From positions 1-40,771 of the IMG/VR virus record IMGVR_UViG_3300010885_027938: a stretch of DNA of 40,771 nt. One strand, written 5' to 3'. The notes under the pieces are model-generated. The model saw only the letters and a list, made by a program, of their open reading frames with translations, had not been told where the DNA came from and did no database searches. Made by a program: the position numbers and the translations under genes. The DNA comes from a virus. Shown here piece after piece: positions 30,616-38,656 of the stretch (position 1 is the first letter of the stretch; each line of letters starts with the position of its first letter).

Positions 30616-30782
30616 CTTCGGTGCGACCACTCCCAAAGGCTTGAGCGGTGTGCCCCGCTGTACGCAAGGATGCGCACTGGGGTACCGTCAGCTGCCTTGG
30701 TGATCTGCTGCGAGCAGCGACCGCAAGGGCGCGGTACAAAGACCTGCGCCTTCTTGCCGTCCTGCTGCTTCTTTACTGCCAC
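30597..30782 (-). CDS. Small zinc-binding protein
   Basis: A 61-residue basic protein with PCGRC near residue 20 and HRRCLD at the end, giving a CxxC...HxxC zinc site, and Lys/Gln-rich flanks. The GTG at 30782 is preceded by GGAG at 5 bases and overlaps the previous gene. It belongs to the set of small Cys-pair proteins of this genome. Function unknown. Confidence 0.7.
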   Translation of the reverse strand: MAVKKQQDGKKAQVFVPRPCGRCSQQITKAADGTPVRILAYSGAHRSSLWEWSHRRCLDTK

Positions 30783-31003
30783 ATTGACTCCATCGTCTTC
30801 TGTGCTGCCTGCGTCTCGTAGAGTCGGATGGAGGCCGAGTTTGCAGAATCATCCATAAACTCGGCCACCATACGACATAGGTCTCGCGGGTCCTGTTTGC
30901 ACCACGAGCAGTCTTCGCGGTGACCCGTCGTGGACCTGAAGGTGGAGATCCGTGCCAGGGCGCAGCTCGCTGCGTTCACGGCGTCGGAGATGTCCTTGAT
31001 CAC
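30773..31003 (-). CDS. Small helical Cys-containing protein
   Basis: A 76-residue protein. A helix (SDAVNAASCALARISTFRS) is followed by HREDCSWCKQDPRDLCRMVA, which holds a CxxC and a third Cys 8 residues on, and a second acidic helix. It could bind zinc. No family recognised. The GTG start overlaps the stop of the SSB-like gene (GTGA). Confidence 0.6.
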   Translation of the reverse strand: MIKDISDAVNAASCALARISTFRSTTGHREDCSWCKQDPRDLCRMVAEFMDDSANSASIRLYETQAAQKTMESMWQ

Positions 31004-31419
31004 CTAGGCTCCAGGGGGGTCCAGATCAGTGGGCTTGCGTCCCTGACCGTGACGTCCTCGTAGTTCTTGCCGTCGTACTCGCGGGCATTGCGAAGCTCGC
31101 CAGTGACGTGCACGTTGGGACGCTTCTCCGTTGAAGCGTTTGCGCGTGCCTCGGTGACCTTGTAGTAGATCTTGTAGAGGTGCTCCTGCAGCTTCTTGTC
31201 AAAGGCTGTCAGGGTCACGTAGACGTAGCGGTTGGCAGGGGCCTCGCCCTTGCCCTCCTTTGGACCAGACTTCCACTCAGAGTATTCCTGGGTGGATCGG
31301 CTGGCAAAGAACTCAATGGCCGTCGTGCCAGTTTGGAAGGTCTTCTCCTTTGGCTCCTTCTTGTCTGAGAGCCAGAGGTCGTATGCGACCTGCGGGCCGC
31401 GTGGCTTTACTTCAGTCAT
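31000..31419 (-). CDS. Putative single-stranded DNA-binding protein
   Basis: A 139-residue protein with a beta-rich core: ANRYVYVTLTAFDKKLQEHL and, near the end, RPNVHVTGELRNAREYDGK followed by YEDVTVRDASPLIW. This is similar to the strand order of OB-fold SSBs. Position directly after an ERF annealase gene, where phages often place an SSB, supports it. It protects and hands over ssDNA in recombination or replication. It lacks the acidic C-terminal tail of bacterial SSBs. The ATG at 31419 follows GGAG at 8 bases. Confidence 0.6.
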   Translation of the reverse strand: MTEVKPRGPQVAYDLWLSDKKEPKEKTFQTGTTAIEFFASRSTQEYSEWKSGPKEGKGEAPANRYVYVTLTAFDKKLQEHLYKIYYKVTEARANASTEKRPNVHVTGELRNAREYDGKNYEDVTVRDASPLIWTPLEPR

Positions 31420-31420
31420 C

Positions 31421-31936
31421 TTAGAACTCCAAATCATCTAGGTTGGACTTCTTCGCTGGGGCTGGAGCAACCTTCTCCGTGTCCCCGAAGATCTTCTTTG
31501 CGCTCTCAGCTACGCGGTCCGTAGCCAGGTCGGCCTCTGGGTCATCACCCGTTGGGATGAGGAAGCCAGTGAGTAGGGCATACTTCAGTGCGCCAGTGGC
31601 TGCCTTATATGCTGCCTTGTCGCCTGAGTCTGCCCCTGTACCGATTGACTGGAAGGAGATGGTCTCACCCGACTCTCCGTCGGTGAGTGTCCACGTAAAG
31701 CGTAGGGTCAGGAGGGCCTGCTTCCCGCTTGGGGTGAGTCCCTCACTGATGACGTCAATCGCGGTTGGCGTCATTGAGATGTTGTACTTGACCAGCTGCT
31801 CGCGGACCTTGTCGGCAACCGCTGAGGCCTGCACGAACTTGTACCCCTGTGCTGAGTTGGTTCCCGTCTTAGCTACATACCCAACCGCTTCCATCACCTT
31901 GGCGATCTTCGCGGCGAGGCGGACTGACTGCGTCAT
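31421..31936 (-). CDS. erf: ERF family single-strand annealing recombinase
   Basis: A 171-residue protein with the ERF signature: YKFVQASAVADKVREQLVKY near the start, then SIGTGADSGDKAAYKAATGA followed by LKYALLTGFLIPTGDDPE. ERF proteins anneal complementary single strands in phage recombination and genome circularisation. The C-terminus is a flexible Ala/Pro/Lys tail ending LDDLEF, acidic as in some SSB-interacting tails. The exonuclease gene lies immediately upstream (ATGA overlap) and the SSB-like gene downstream, forming a complete recombination module. Confidence 0.9.
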   Translation of the reverse strand: MTQSVRLAAKIAKVMEAVGYVAKTGTNSAQGYKFVQASAVADKVREQLVKYNISMTPTAIDVISEGLTPSGKQALLTLRFTWTLTDGESGETISFQSIGTGADSGDKAAYKAATGALKYALLTGFLIPTGDDPEADLATDRVAESAKKIFGDTEKVAPAPAKKSNLDDLEF

Positions 31937-32610
31937 CCTCTACACTCCTTTAGCCATTGGCAGCCCTTGCAGGGCCACTCCGCCTTCATATCCTTCCCCC
32001 TTCGGGACGGCAAGCGAGGCGGCTTGCGCTTGCCAAAGTATTGTAGCACCTTTAGGACGCGGATGGAGCGGTCCCGCCAACCACGGTCCAACTTGAACTC
32101 AAGGAGCTTGAAGTCCTCGGCCGCTGCGTAGATCACACGGGCCTCCACTGGGACACCGAGCTCAGCCTCAAGGATGAGGGCGTAGATGGAGGCCTGGACC
32201 GCGTGCTCTGGCTTGACCTCACGGATGTACTGCATCCCTCGGTTGGTTGTGGATTTGTACTCCCAGACCTCGTGCCTCCCGTCAGGCCACTGGACCAGGG
32301 CATCCACGTTGCCAGAGAAGTCGTACTCTGGAAGGAGGACTGGTACCTCTTCCTGGAAGCTGAGGAGCTCCCCAGCCTCAAGGGCATCCTTACCAGCCTT
32401 ATTGAGGACCTCAGCCACCGCGTGGCCCCGCTCAAAGATGCGGTAGAGATTGTCTGGGAAGGGGTTACTTGGCTCCACCTTCTCAGCGGCATACCACTGC
32501 TGGCGGACGCAGGCCCCAAGGAGGGAGCCGCGCCAGCGGGCAATGGCGGGCCGCCCCACCGCAGCCTTGCGGGAGAGGTAGCCGTCAAGGATGCCAGAGA
32601 AGTTGCTCAC
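31933..32610 (-). CDS. PD-(D/E)XK exonuclease, Cas4/RecB-like with four Cys
   Basis: A 225-residue nuclease. Core motifs are FSGNVDAL (Asp103), EVWEYKST (Glu117 and Lys119) and the QASIYAL motif (Gln139) of RecB/Cas4 nucleases. One N-terminal Cys (34) and three C-terminal Cys (CKGCQWLKEC, about 213-222) match the iron-sulfur cluster arrangement of Cas4 and AddB. It should resect DNA ends to give ssDNA for the ERF annealase encoded next. No CRISPR genes are nearby, so it is a phage recombination enzyme rather than an adaptation factor. The start GTG overlaps the stop of the epimerase gene. Confidence 0.85.
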   Translation of the reverse strand: MSNFSGILDGYLSRKAAVGRPAIARWRGSLLGACVRQQWYAAEKVEPSNPFPDNLYRIFERGHAVAEVLNKAGKDALEAGELLSFQEEVPVLLPEYDFSGNVDALVQWPDGRHEVWEYKSTTNRGMQYIREVKPEHAVQASIYALILEAELGVPVEARVIYAAAEDFKLLEFKLDRGWRDRSIRVLKVLQYFGKRKPPRLPSRRGKDMKAEWPCKGCQWLKECRG

Positions 32611-33563
32611 TTCTCCAACTGTTCTTTGTAGATCTCGGTGCGAGTGCGGAGGTTGCCGTTGTATGAGATCAGGGCCTGCTCCACATCAATGAGTTCCAGT
32701 CGGTCAGTGGTCTTCACCAGCTCACTGTCTCGGATCTCAAAGTGGTAGAGGAGTCGCCCGTTGTCCATCCAGTAGTCCCTCTTGTCTCCGTCGTCGCCAA
32801 CGTATGGGGAGACATCAACGCCGAGGGTAAGTGCAACACGTTCAGCAATCTGAGTGACCGTCACATTCTCAGCACAGGCATTGTAGATACCCTGGACCGT
32901 TGGGAGGATACAGGCCAGGGAGATGATCCAGCCAGCGTCATCAACGTGGAGGATTGGCCGCTTGGCAGCTGACTGCGGGTGGATGTGCTTCTTTTGGATG
33001 GCCTCCCAGGTAAAGGCGTTGACCACGAGGTCACGCCGCATATTGGGTGCCGCACCCCAGAGGGTGCCAAGTCGGAGGGAGACCCAGGAGCGTTCCTGCT
33101 GCCAGAGCCACTCGTCCATCTTGACCTTACTTTTGGAGTAGGCCGTCAGTGGGTCGGTTGCTGTGGACTCCTTGGCAATGTCTCCGTTGGCACCGTAGAC
33201 CGATGCTGAGGAGATGTAGACAAAGCGGCCGTTAGGGTTCCTCTCCCAGAAGTCCTGGGCCTTCAGCTTTGGTAGCTCGTAGTTGGACCAGAAGGTGTCA
33301 AACTCGTCTAGGTTCCCCATATGGTCATTGCTAACAGCGGCAAGCCAGACGATGGTGTCGTAGGTGCCGAGTGGGTCAATGTCAGAGAAGCGTGAGTTCT
33401 TCCCGTTCCGCTCTGAGTGTGGGATATGCTCGCCGTCAAGGCCACTGATGCTCTCGTCGTACCATCCCTCGTCAATCCCGTGGACCGTCGCCCCACTACG
33501 CTTGAGGTGTTTGACCAGCATTGGGCCAATGAAGCCACGGTGTCCGACTACTAATACTTTCAT
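32607..33563 (-). CDS. NAD-dependent epimerase/dehydratase (extended SDR)
   Basis: A 318-residue nucleotide-sugar enzyme. The NAD-binding motif VVGHRGFIG has Gly7, Gly10 and Gly13. The catalytic set is SSAS (about 118-121), Tyr142 and Lys146 (YSKSK). Length matches extended SDRs such as UDP-glucose 4-epimerase and GDP/dTDP-sugar dehydratases; the exact substrate is not deducible. It is translationally coupled to the RmlD-like gene (ATGA overlap) and probably serves the same sugar pathway. Confidence 0.85.
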   Translation of the reverse strand: MKVLVVGHRGFIGPMLVKHLKRSGATVHGIDEGWYDESISGLDGEHIPHSERNGKNSRFSDIDPLGTYDTIVWLAAVSNDHMGNLDEFDTFWSNYELPKLKAQDFWERNPNGRFVYISSASVYGANGDIAKESTATDPLTAYSKSKVKMDEWLWQQERSWVSLRLGTLWGAAPNMRRDLVVNAFTWEAIQKKHIHPQSAAKRPILHVDDAGWIISLACILPTVQGIYNACAENVTVTQIAERVALTLGVDVSPYVGDDGDKRDYWMDNGRLLYHFEIRDSELVKTTDRLELIDVEQALISYNGNLRTRTEIYKEQLEK

Positions 33564-34402
33564 CGTTTGATCCTTTCTTCGGCACGGGGGCCGCTGATGT
33601 ATTCCTGCATTGCCTCAGCCCACGTGCGGAAGCGCGGGAGCCGCGTATTAATGAGTGCCCCATACTTTGGGCGGGTCTGGTCAAAGCGGAAGGAGCCAGT
33701 TATGCGGCCCTTGTTGCGTGCCATCTGTCGGGCTACGCGGGCAAACTCCATCCAGTTGGTGACACCCTGATTGACAAGGTGGTAGACGCCGCGAGACTGA
33801 GCACCAGCTAAATCAACCAAGTGCTCCGCCACATCTGGTAGGTAGGTCGGGCTGAAGAACTGGTCAGTCGGTAGGTCAATCTTGTTCTTCGTTGAGGTGA
33901 TCATATCTACAAAGCTTGGCTTCATCGGAGAGGGGTAGACGCCCCAGGGGCTGCTGATGCGGGCCACGATTCCGCCGCGCTCCAGGGTCTTCTCTTCACC
34001 CATAAGCTTTGTCTGGCCGTAGATGCTGAGGCCGCCTCGGCTTACGGCCTCCTCATTAAGGGGTCGGTCCTCCTCATTGAGGTCAAAGACGTAGTCGGTG
34101 GAGATGTAGACCTGCTTGGCCACGTTACCAATGATCTCTGGGAGGAGGACGTTGGCAACCAGTGCCCCCCTCTGGTCTTTCTCGCAGAGGTTGATGTCCC
34201 TCAGTGCGCCGCAGTTGATAACCCCAGTGATGTCGTCGTCCTTGAGCTGCTGTGCAAGGCTTGCCATATCGTAGGACACAAAAACGCCCGCCTCAGCGTC
34301 TAGCTGAAGCGAGCGTGTGTAGACCTTGAATCGCGCCTTACGGCGGCGCAGTTCGGCAATGACGTGCTGCGCTACTTGTCCCGACCCAATGACCCCGTAC
34401 AT
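33560..34402 (-). CDS. RmlD-like dTDP-4-dehydrorhamnose reductase family protein
   Basis: A 280-residue SDR of the RmlD type: an N-terminal GVIGSGQVAQ nucleotide-binding turn, INCGALRDINLCE, STDYVFD at 101-107 and YGQTK (Tyr128, Lys132). RmlD reduces dTDP-4-dehydrorhamnose to dTDP-rhamnose. The glycine motif is GxGxxA rather than the usual GxxGxxG. The start ATG follows AGGAGGGTCGG; the same 15 bases including the ATG stand before the glycosyltransferase at 39875, suggesting shared origin or matched translation. It is probably part of a rhamnose-like sugar route with the RmlC-like and epimerase genes. Confidence 0.85.
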   Translation of the reverse strand: MYGVIGSGQVAQHVIAELRRRKARFKVYTRSLQLDAEAGVFVSYDMASLAQQLKDDDITGVINCGALRDINLCEKDQRGALVANVLLPEIIGNVAKQVYISTDYVFDLNEEDRPLNEEAVSRGGLSIYGQTKLMGEEKTLERGGIVARISSPWGVYPSPMKPSFVDMITSTKNKIDLPTDQFFSPTYLPDVAEHLVDLAGAQSRGVYHLVNQGVTNWMEFARVARQMARNKGRITGSFRFDQTRPKYGALINTRLPRFRTWAEAMQEYISGPRAEERIKR

Positions 34403-34424
34403 CCGACCCTCCTGTTTATGTTGA

Positions 34425-35558
34425 CTACTTTATAACACTCTTTGGCGCGTAACGCTTACCTCTCCAGGCAAGTTCTGATCCAGTCCAGGATGCAAAGTCT
34501 GGCTGCCACTCACCAGCCTGGTCGCCCCAGAGTTCAATGACCGCAAAACCTGCTGACCAGCGGCTGACCTGGTGCTGGGCCAGGTACCCAAGCTCCGTCC
34601 TTCGGCACATCATCCCCGTGGAGATGGCTGCTGTTCGCTTCTCGTCAATCCCAGCAAAGCCACCGATAATTCGGAAGGCGACGCCCTGTGAGTGGTCGTG
34701 CCCACCGACGACGGAGACACCAGAGGCGTCAACGATTGGGATGATGCTGGCCCCGCCGCCAGTGCTTCGGGAGTAGGTCCCGTGTGTTGCAATGAGGTCC
34801 TCTGTGATCTGGTAGTAGGATCGGAGGTGCTCAGGGCCAGCGTAGCCGACGCCCTCTGAGATGCAGGACTGAATGTTTAACTCCTTGAGGCGGAGTAGGT
34901 TTTCCAGTGAGAGGACTTCGCGGCCCTCGGCGTCTGCAAGGCCAACCAGCTCTGGGGCCTTCTTCGCCAACCACTTGGAGAAGCGGGCCTCGTGGTTGCC
35001 ATAGAGGAAGAAGATCTGAGCCTCCTCACCAGCCGATGCGCGGATCTCCGCAAGACGTCGGTGGGTGTGTGCAAGCTCCTCCTGGACTGGCATCCCCAGC
35101 CGTGGGTCCTTGTCGTAGGCGCTGACCGCTGTGAGGTCAAGGATGTCCCCAGTGAGGACAATGCGGTCTGGGCGCTCTGCTGCAAGGAATGTTAAGAAAG
35201 ATGAATAAACCTCAGGGTCCTCAAAGGGGAACTGAAAGTCACCAGCAGCAACCACCAGCTCGTTCTTTGTTTCTCTAGGCTTGCCAATCCTCTTAATGTA
35301 ATCCAGTTTGACAAAGTCTGGCTTAAGCGTATACTGCTGATCCGCTGGGGGGGTAGGGGGGGTTAAATCTTTCTTAACTGGACCCCCACTGAATAACCTG
35401 TCCCCCTCTGGGGAGGGGGTATGGGGGAGGGGATTCTCAAGGAGATACTTGCGGTACCTCTTCTGGGCCTGGTCCTTGGTGATGTTGAGGATCTCGCCAA
35501 TCGCCGCAAAGGATAAGCCCTTGGAACGATAGTTCTTGATCTCAATCTCTAAGCTCAC
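34425..35558 (-). CDS. HTH-linked calcineurin-type metallophosphoesterase
   Basis: A 377-residue protein. Residues 1-40 form an HTH-like unit (YRSKGLSFAAIGEILNITKD), then a Pro-rich linker (about 43-75), then the phosphoesterase: GDFQF at 106, GDILD at 137-141, GNHE at 187-190, THG at 258-260 and GHDHS at 286-290, all metal ligands present. Phage members with an HTH are often annotated as DNA repair exonuclease-like phosphoesterases. The start is GTG at 35558 with GGAGG upstream, overlapping the previous stop; the long upstream extension is rejected. The linker DNA is full of G-tracts like those in the control region. Confidence 0.8.
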   Translation of the reverse strand: MSLEIEIKNYRSKGLSFAAIGEILNITKDQAQKRYRKYLLENPLPHTPSPEGDRLFSGGPVKKDLTPPTPPADQQYTLKPDFVKLDYIKRIGKPRETKNELVVAAGDFQFPFEDPEVYSSFLTFLAAERPDRIVLTGDILDLTAVSAYDKDPRLGMPVQEELAHTHRRLAEIRASAGEEAQIFFLYGNHEARFSKWLAKKAPELVGLADAEGREVLSLENLLRLKELNIQSCISEGVGYAGPEHLRSYYQITEDLIATHGTYSRSTGGGASIIPIVDASGVSVVGGHDHSQGVAFRIIGGFAGIDEKRTAAISTGMMCRRTELGYLAQHQVSRWSAGFAVIELWGDQAGEWQPDFASWTGSELAWRGKRYAPKSVIK

Positions 35559-35797
35559 AGTGCCTCCAAGATCTTCACGAATAAGGAGATCAGGATGCCC
35601 ACAGCGGACACCAGGATTCCTACCTTCCATCTTACCGCAATCCCAGCTTCCCTGCTGATCTCTTCTGCCGTGGATGCCTTTGCGATGTCCACCTCAACGG
35701 CCCTTAGGCGGTCGTCAATGGCATCAAGGCGTGCAGCAATCTCAGTCCGAACCTCCTGGATGGACTTGAGAATACTTGAGAACTGGCTACCCGTCAC
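35555..35797 (-). CDS. Small membrane protein with coiled coil (holin-like or tail-associated)
   Basis: An 80-residue protein: a helical coiled coil (about residues 8-45, heptad pattern ILKSIQEVRTEIAARLDAID) and one C-terminal membrane helix (about 57-77, WKVGILVSAVGILISLFVKI). This topology is common for phage proteins called holin-like or hemolysin XhlA-like, lying after tail genes. It may aid lysis together with the holin at 16.2 kb. The GTG start overlaps the tail protein stop. Confidence 0.65.
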   Translation of the reverse strand: MTGSQFSSILKSIQEVRTEIAARLDAIDDRLRAVEVDIAKASTAEEISREAGIAVRWKVGILVSAVGILISLFVKILEAL

Positions 35798-37047
35798 GGC
35801 TTCTTGGGTTTATCAGAAAGGTGATTGTCACCACTCTGCTTCCCAGGGCGTGCCCGACCCTTCTTACCAGCCTGCGCAATGGAGGAGTCAGACTTGTAGG
35901 GACTGACCTCACTGTTGGCTTGGTTGCGGTTGTAGAAGTCAAATGTTAAGGACTCTGAACCATCCTCGCGTCCAACCCACTGCTGGCCACGCAGTGTTAG
36001 GTTGGTGTTAATGGAGACTGGCCCACGGTTGATGATGACGCGGATGTCGTCGCCGAGCTGGTAGTCTTTGTAGGGGACAACTGAGTCGTCAACGAGGGAG
36101 AGGGTGATCTCCTTCAACTTCTCTGGGCTGGACTCGTAGAGGTTCTGTGCAGCCTTCTTGGTGGCGGAGGCCGAGGAGACCACGTCCTGCTGGATGTCAA
36201 GGCGCTCAATGACCCCATAGGTTGGGATCAGGGTTGAGGTCGCAGTGGAAGACCAAACCCGTGAAGATGCGGCAAGGAACTGGTTTGTGGAGATGAGGAG
36301 GGCCTTGGTCCGCAGGCTCTTAAAGTTTGGGGTATAGGAGAACCGCTTAATGTTGGCGCCGTATGAAAGGGTCAGCTTGTTGTTGATTGCGGTTGAGTAG
36401 TTCTGGTCAACAAAGAACTTGTTGTAGCTAGTGGAGTCGGTCTCAATGCGGTTACCGAAAACGACCTTGGTGGTCAGGCCCTCCTGGGCAATGGCGCAGA
36501 CATTTCTAAGGAAGTCTGTCCTCGGTTCTCCAGCGGTGAAGATGTCGTAGGTCGTCGCGGATCCATTGATAGTTGCCTCAACGCTAATGAACCCAAGGCG
36601 GGAGTTGGTTGCAGTCCGTGCCGAACTCAACTCCGCCTGGACAATGTAGCCAAGTGTCTTGTTGTCGTAGGTCACAGTCGCACCACCAAGGGCCGCCGTT
36701 GGGTCGGTGAGTGTCTGGTTGAGGACCGTCATATAGTCAATCCCATAGAATACGACCTCGTCGTCGGTGGCAACGTAGTCCTGGAGGATCCCATTTCCAA
36801 TGGTTCGGTAGATGAGGTCATCCTCATCAAATCGCTCAACACTATAGTGCCGTTCTAGTGGCAGGCACTCTGCAATTTGCGGGTGGTTGTATGGCAAAGT
36901 AAAGAACATCTCCCCACCCTCATTTAGGTAGGAGGAGACACCAATATACTTTGGGTCCTTGATGGTTGCCTTTAGGGATCCCCGCCCACGGCCAGTTGCA
37001 GTGGTGTCCCAGAGGGAGATACGGAACTCTGACTGGGTGTAGGACAT
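35794..37047 (-). CDS. Tail/baseplate protein, ReqiPepy6 Gp37-like
   Basis: A 417-residue protein whose N-terminal region (FRISLWDTTATGRGRGSLKA) and the segment with YRTIGNGILQDYVATDDEVV and FYGIDYMTVLN resemble a family of siphovirus tail proteins named after ReqiPepy6 Gp37 (from memory). Such proteins form the hub or distal tail beside Dit. The C-terminus is basic and disordered. Its gene follows the Dit-like gene (TAATG). The protein is part of the tail; its exact position is inferred. Confidence 0.65.
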   Translation of the reverse strand: MSYTQSEFRISLWDTTATGRGRGSLKATIKDPKYIGVSSYLNEGGEMFFTLPYNHPQIAECLPLERHYSVERFDEDDLIYRTIGNGILQDYVATDDEVVFYGIDYMTVLNQTLTDPTAALGGATVTYDNKTLGYIVQAELSSARTATNSRLGFISVEATINGSATTYDIFTAGEPRTDFLRNVCAIAQEGLTTKVVFGNRIETDSTSYNKFFVDQNYSTAINNKLTLSYGANIKRFSYTPNFKSLRTKALLISTNQFLAASSRVWSSTATSTLIPTYGVIERLDIQQDVVSSASATKKAAQNLYESSPEKLKEITLSLVDDSVVPYKDYQLGDDIRVIINRGPVSINTNLTLRGQQWVGREDGSESLTFDFYNRNQANSEVSPYKSDSSIAQAGKKGRARPGKQSGDNHLSDKPKKP

Positions 37048-38018
37048 TAGTACCAGGCCTCAGTGTAGGAGACCAGGATCTGTGCTGGGATGCTTGCCCC
37101 AGTGTATGTTGTTGTCATTGAAGTTGTAGAATCGTCCGTTGGCGGGATTGCGCCAAAGAGGTAGGTCGTGGTGTCAATGACATCTTGACGCAGGCTCTTC
37201 ACGTAGGCCCCGCCCACACTTGAGCGGACACCTCGGTAGACGGTCTGATTGTCAAAGTCTATGTACCAGCGGACCTCGCTACTTGCCGTCTTGGCTGGGA
37301 AGTCCAGGCTGTTCAGCTTGAGGGACGAACCGTCAAAGGTAAAGGTTACTGAGGTAATTGTTGCCGACGAGTAGGTTGACGACGTGGAGAAGACGATCTC
37401 AAAGGATGGGTAAACAATGGCCGACCCAAGGTTTGGGAATGAAGTCGTCGCCGACGACGCAGAGATCGTGATGGACTGACTTGTCTGTCGGAACTTGTAT
37501 GGCTTCTTTGCCATAAAGGTGAGCTGTACATTGGCTGCAAAGCCCTTTGCGGATACACCGATTGACTGGACAGAGGTCAGCTGAATTCCAGGGATCGTTG
37601 TCGGCCGCACCTTCATTGCCATTGGGATATAGCCAGTGGGGAAGTTTGCGGTGTCAGCCGTAGCCTGCGAGAAGCAGAGATCACGGAAACCGTAGTTGTC
37701 CTGGTACTCCCTTGGGACTGGGCGTGCAGAATCCATTAGGGCCTGGACCCTGTCGTGGAAGTCGGCGATGGAGGACCCAAAGACGCCGCAAACAATGGAG
37801 AGCTGTTTCGTTGCAAGGTAGGCGTCAGCTGCGTCCACCCCGTCGTGGAGTGCACGCTTGTCTACATAGCCAGTCATTGTGACGTCACCAAAGCTTGCAG
37901 AGAGGACCTTGTACCCACTTAGGGGTGATGAGGTCGTGACCTCCGAGGCTGCAATGCTGTTGAGATTGATCGTGCTGGAGCCAGCAATCTGGTAGGTAAT
38001 CGGAAGATTAAAGTCCAT
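37047..38018 (-). CDS. Distal tail (Dit)-like protein
   Basis: A 323-residue protein. The N-terminal half shows a Dit-type pattern: SFGDVTMTGYVDKRALHDGV, then LSIVCGVFGSSIADFHDRVQ and ALMDSARPVPRE, where a beta barrel is followed by a helix counting off ring subunits. The C-terminal half is a Ser/Thr-rich jelly-roll-like domain. Dit proteins form a hexameric ring linking tail tube and fibre. The ATG at 38018 overlaps the adaptor stop. Without a recognisable major tail or tape-measure gene, its use in a long tail is uncertain. Confidence 0.6.
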   Translation of the reverse strand: MDFNLPITYQIAGSSTINLNSIAASEVTTSSPLSGYKVLSASFGDVTMTGYVDKRALHDGVDAADAYLATKQLSIVCGVFGSSIADFHDRVQALMDSARPVPREYQDNYGFRDLCFSQATADTANFPTGYIPMAMKVRPTTIPGIQLTSVQSIGVSAKGFAANVQLTFMAKKPYKFRQTSQSITISASSATTSFPNLGSAIVYPSFEIVFSTSSTYSSATITSVTFTFDGSSLKLNSLDFPAKTASSEVRWYIDFDNQTVYRGVRSSVGGAYVKSLRQDVIDTTTYLFGAIPPTDDSTTSMTTTYTGASIPAQILVSYTEAWY

Positions 38019-38656
38019 TATCCGAGCCTCCGAATGCGACGAAGCCGTGCCTCCTCGCGTCGGACCCTCGCCTGGTTGGAGAGGGCGATCTGGTTCATTG
38101 AGAGTGCGGAGACGTCCGAGTTCCCTGACTGGACCTGCCACTGCTGGAAGGCCACGCGGTCAGAGAGGAGTCGGTTGAAGGCCTCTGCCTGGGCCCAGAC
38201 GCGGACGGAGGCAATGGCAGAGACATCCATATCCGTGGTTGCCGTGCTGGAGGAGAGCTGGACAAATCCAGAGTACCCAAAGATCTTGAGGGTCCCTGGG
38301 GACGGGAGTGTGTAGTGTGGCGGGAAGAAGATGATCCCGCTGTGGACCTCCCAACCTGAGTCTGGGCCGTCACCACTGGATGGGTGGAGGCTCTCTCGGT
38401 ACTGGCCACTACTATCATAAACGTCCACGCGGAAGGGCCAGCTCACAGTGCTCAGTGCAACGGAGTTGACGGCACCAGATACTGGTTGCGTATATGCAAC
38501 TGACTGGATTGCCTCCTTTGGGTAGAATCCATTGACCCAGTCAATCCCTGAATTGATGAGGTCGTTGACCTCCGTGTCGCTCCACGTTGCCCCGTTGGGG
38601 TCGCGGAGATCTGATCGTACCGATGTCCTAAGTGCTGAGAGTGTCTCTCCTGCCAT
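38018..38656 (-). CDS. Head-tail adaptor protein
   Basis: A 212-residue protein. The start ETLSALRTSVRSDLRDPNGA, then WSDTEVNDLINSGIDWVNGF, is the characteristic N-terminal helix-turn of phage adaptor proteins that join portal to tail. A beta-sandwich middle follows and a basic helical tail (RVRREEARLRRIRRLG) closes the chain. It is encoded between the capsid side and the tail genes, as expected. The gene overlaps the glycosyltransferase by 29 bases. Confidence 0.7.
   Translation of the reverse strand: MAGETLSALRTSVRSDLRDPNGATWSDTEVNDLINSGIDWVNGFYPKEAIQSVAYTQPVSGAVNSVALSTVSWPFRVDVYDSSGQYRESLHPSSGDGPDSGWEVHSGIIFFPPHYTLPSPGTLKIFGYSGFVQLSSSTATTDMDVSAIASVRVWAQAEAFNRLLSDRVAFQQWQVQSGNSDVSALSMNQIALSNQARVRREEARLRRIRRLG

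Noticed and set aside
31933-32610. Cas4 of a CRISPR adaptation module
   Set aside because: No Cas1, Cas2 or array in the genome; neighbours are ERF and SSB-like genes, so it is a recombination exonuclease.
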